Shown here one piece after another: positions 5,914 through 6,022 of a stretch of DNA of 6,022 bases (position 1 is its first letter; every line of letters starts with the position of its first letter). The notes beneath the pieces are model-generated. The model was not told where the DNA came from. It saw nothing but the letters and a program-made list of their open reading frames with translations, and did not search any database. The stretch lies in contig DDHL01000022.1 of NCBI GenBank assembly GCA_002352945.1, positions 4,381-10,402 on the forward strand. Reading direction: 5' to 3'. This DNA comes from Campylobacteraceae bacterium UBA1877. Lineage in GTDB: Bacteria; Campylobacterota; Campylobacteria; Campylobacterales; Campylobacteraceae. The position numbers were made by a program, and so were the translations under genes.

Positions 5914-6022
5914 TCATTGATTGGGCCAACTAAGTCCTTGTAGAGTCTGGTACTCTTTACTTGATGCTCTTAACTCCTTATCTGAACCCACAGCTACAAT
6001 TTTTCCATTTTTTAATACAACA
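5914..6022 (-). CDS. msbA: C-terminal end of an ABC exporter ATPase, probably MsbA
   Basis: Thirty-five codons followed by TGA remain; the gene continues beyond the right edge. The residues VVLKNGKIVAVGSDKEL (1-17) are the stretch that follows the H-loop in ABC nucleotide-binding domains: the last beta strands carrying the family's 'vl.dGkiv..Gth.eL' pattern. KEYQTLQ (22-28) resembles the final helix of exporter-type ATPases. The Walker and signature motifs lie outside the window. The name MsbA, the inner-membrane flippase for lipid A core, rests on gene order: from memory, C. jejuni has msbA directly before pyrD and the same following genes. The ABC ATPase identity is fairly sure from this pattern; the MsbA identity is moderate. 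Its stop lies 53 bases before pyrD with no terminator between them, so it may belong to the same transcript. Confidence 0.65.
   Translation of the reverse strand, partial: VVLKNGKIVAVGSDKELRASSKEYQTLQGLSWPNQ

Noticed and set aside
1..6022. Undescribed defence, mobile or RNA-based system
   Set aside because: Every gene belongs to a known housekeeping family in a gene order familiar from Campylobacterota, all non-coding sequence amounts to 53 bases, and no repeats array, integrase, transposase, tRNA or rRNA is visible.

Overview
The window reads as a piece of a Campylobacterota (formerly Epsilonproteobacteria) chromosome, probably an environmental member of the Sulfurimonas/Sulfuricurvum type rather than a host-adapted Campylobacter or Helicobacter. 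The reasons are AT-rich but not extreme base composition, T-tract-rich promoter-like DNA before pyrD, and gene order. From memory, Campylobacter jejuni carries msbA-pyrD-M16 protease-dapA-SDR in the same order, and Helicobacter pylori keeps pyrD-protease-dapA-SDR-pgsA. The genus is an inference; the phylum is fairly secure.

All genes lie on the minus strand, so transcription runs from high to low coordinates. In that order they are: the last 35 codons of an ABC exporter ATPase, probably msbA (6022-5914); a 53-base gap with a promoter-like element and a small palindrome; pyrD (5860-4808); a secreted M16 zinc peptidase (4811-3504); dapA (3511-2618); a FabL-like SDR enoyl-ACP reductase (2618-1851); pgsA (1854-1315); rseP (1315-260); and the first 87 codons of a yggS-family PLP protein (263-1), cut by the window edge. 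Each of the six junctions from pyrD to yggS is an overlap of 1, 4 or 8 bases (ATGA or TAATG type, plus one of 8). The genes are therefore almost certainly cotranscribed and translationally coupled. No non-coding stretch exceeds 53 bases.

The operon joins pyrimidine synthesis (PyrD) to a mostly envelope-directed set. DapA supplies diaminopimelate for peptidoglycan and lysine. The FabL-like reductase would complete fatty-acid elongation. PgsA makes phosphatidylglycerol-phosphate. MsbA would flip lipid A core. RseP and the M16 enzyme are membrane and periplasmic proteases. YggS is a PLP-homeostasis protein.

I see no RNA gene, mobile element, CRISPR array, phage remnant or frameshift, and no undescribed multi-gene system. 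The points most worth checking are that the SDR has the Tyr-x6-Lys signature of enoyl-ACP reductases rather than the Tyr-x3-Lys of ordinary SDRs, the palindrome overlapping the likely pyrD start point, and the unknown roles of the M16 peptidase and the short RseP.
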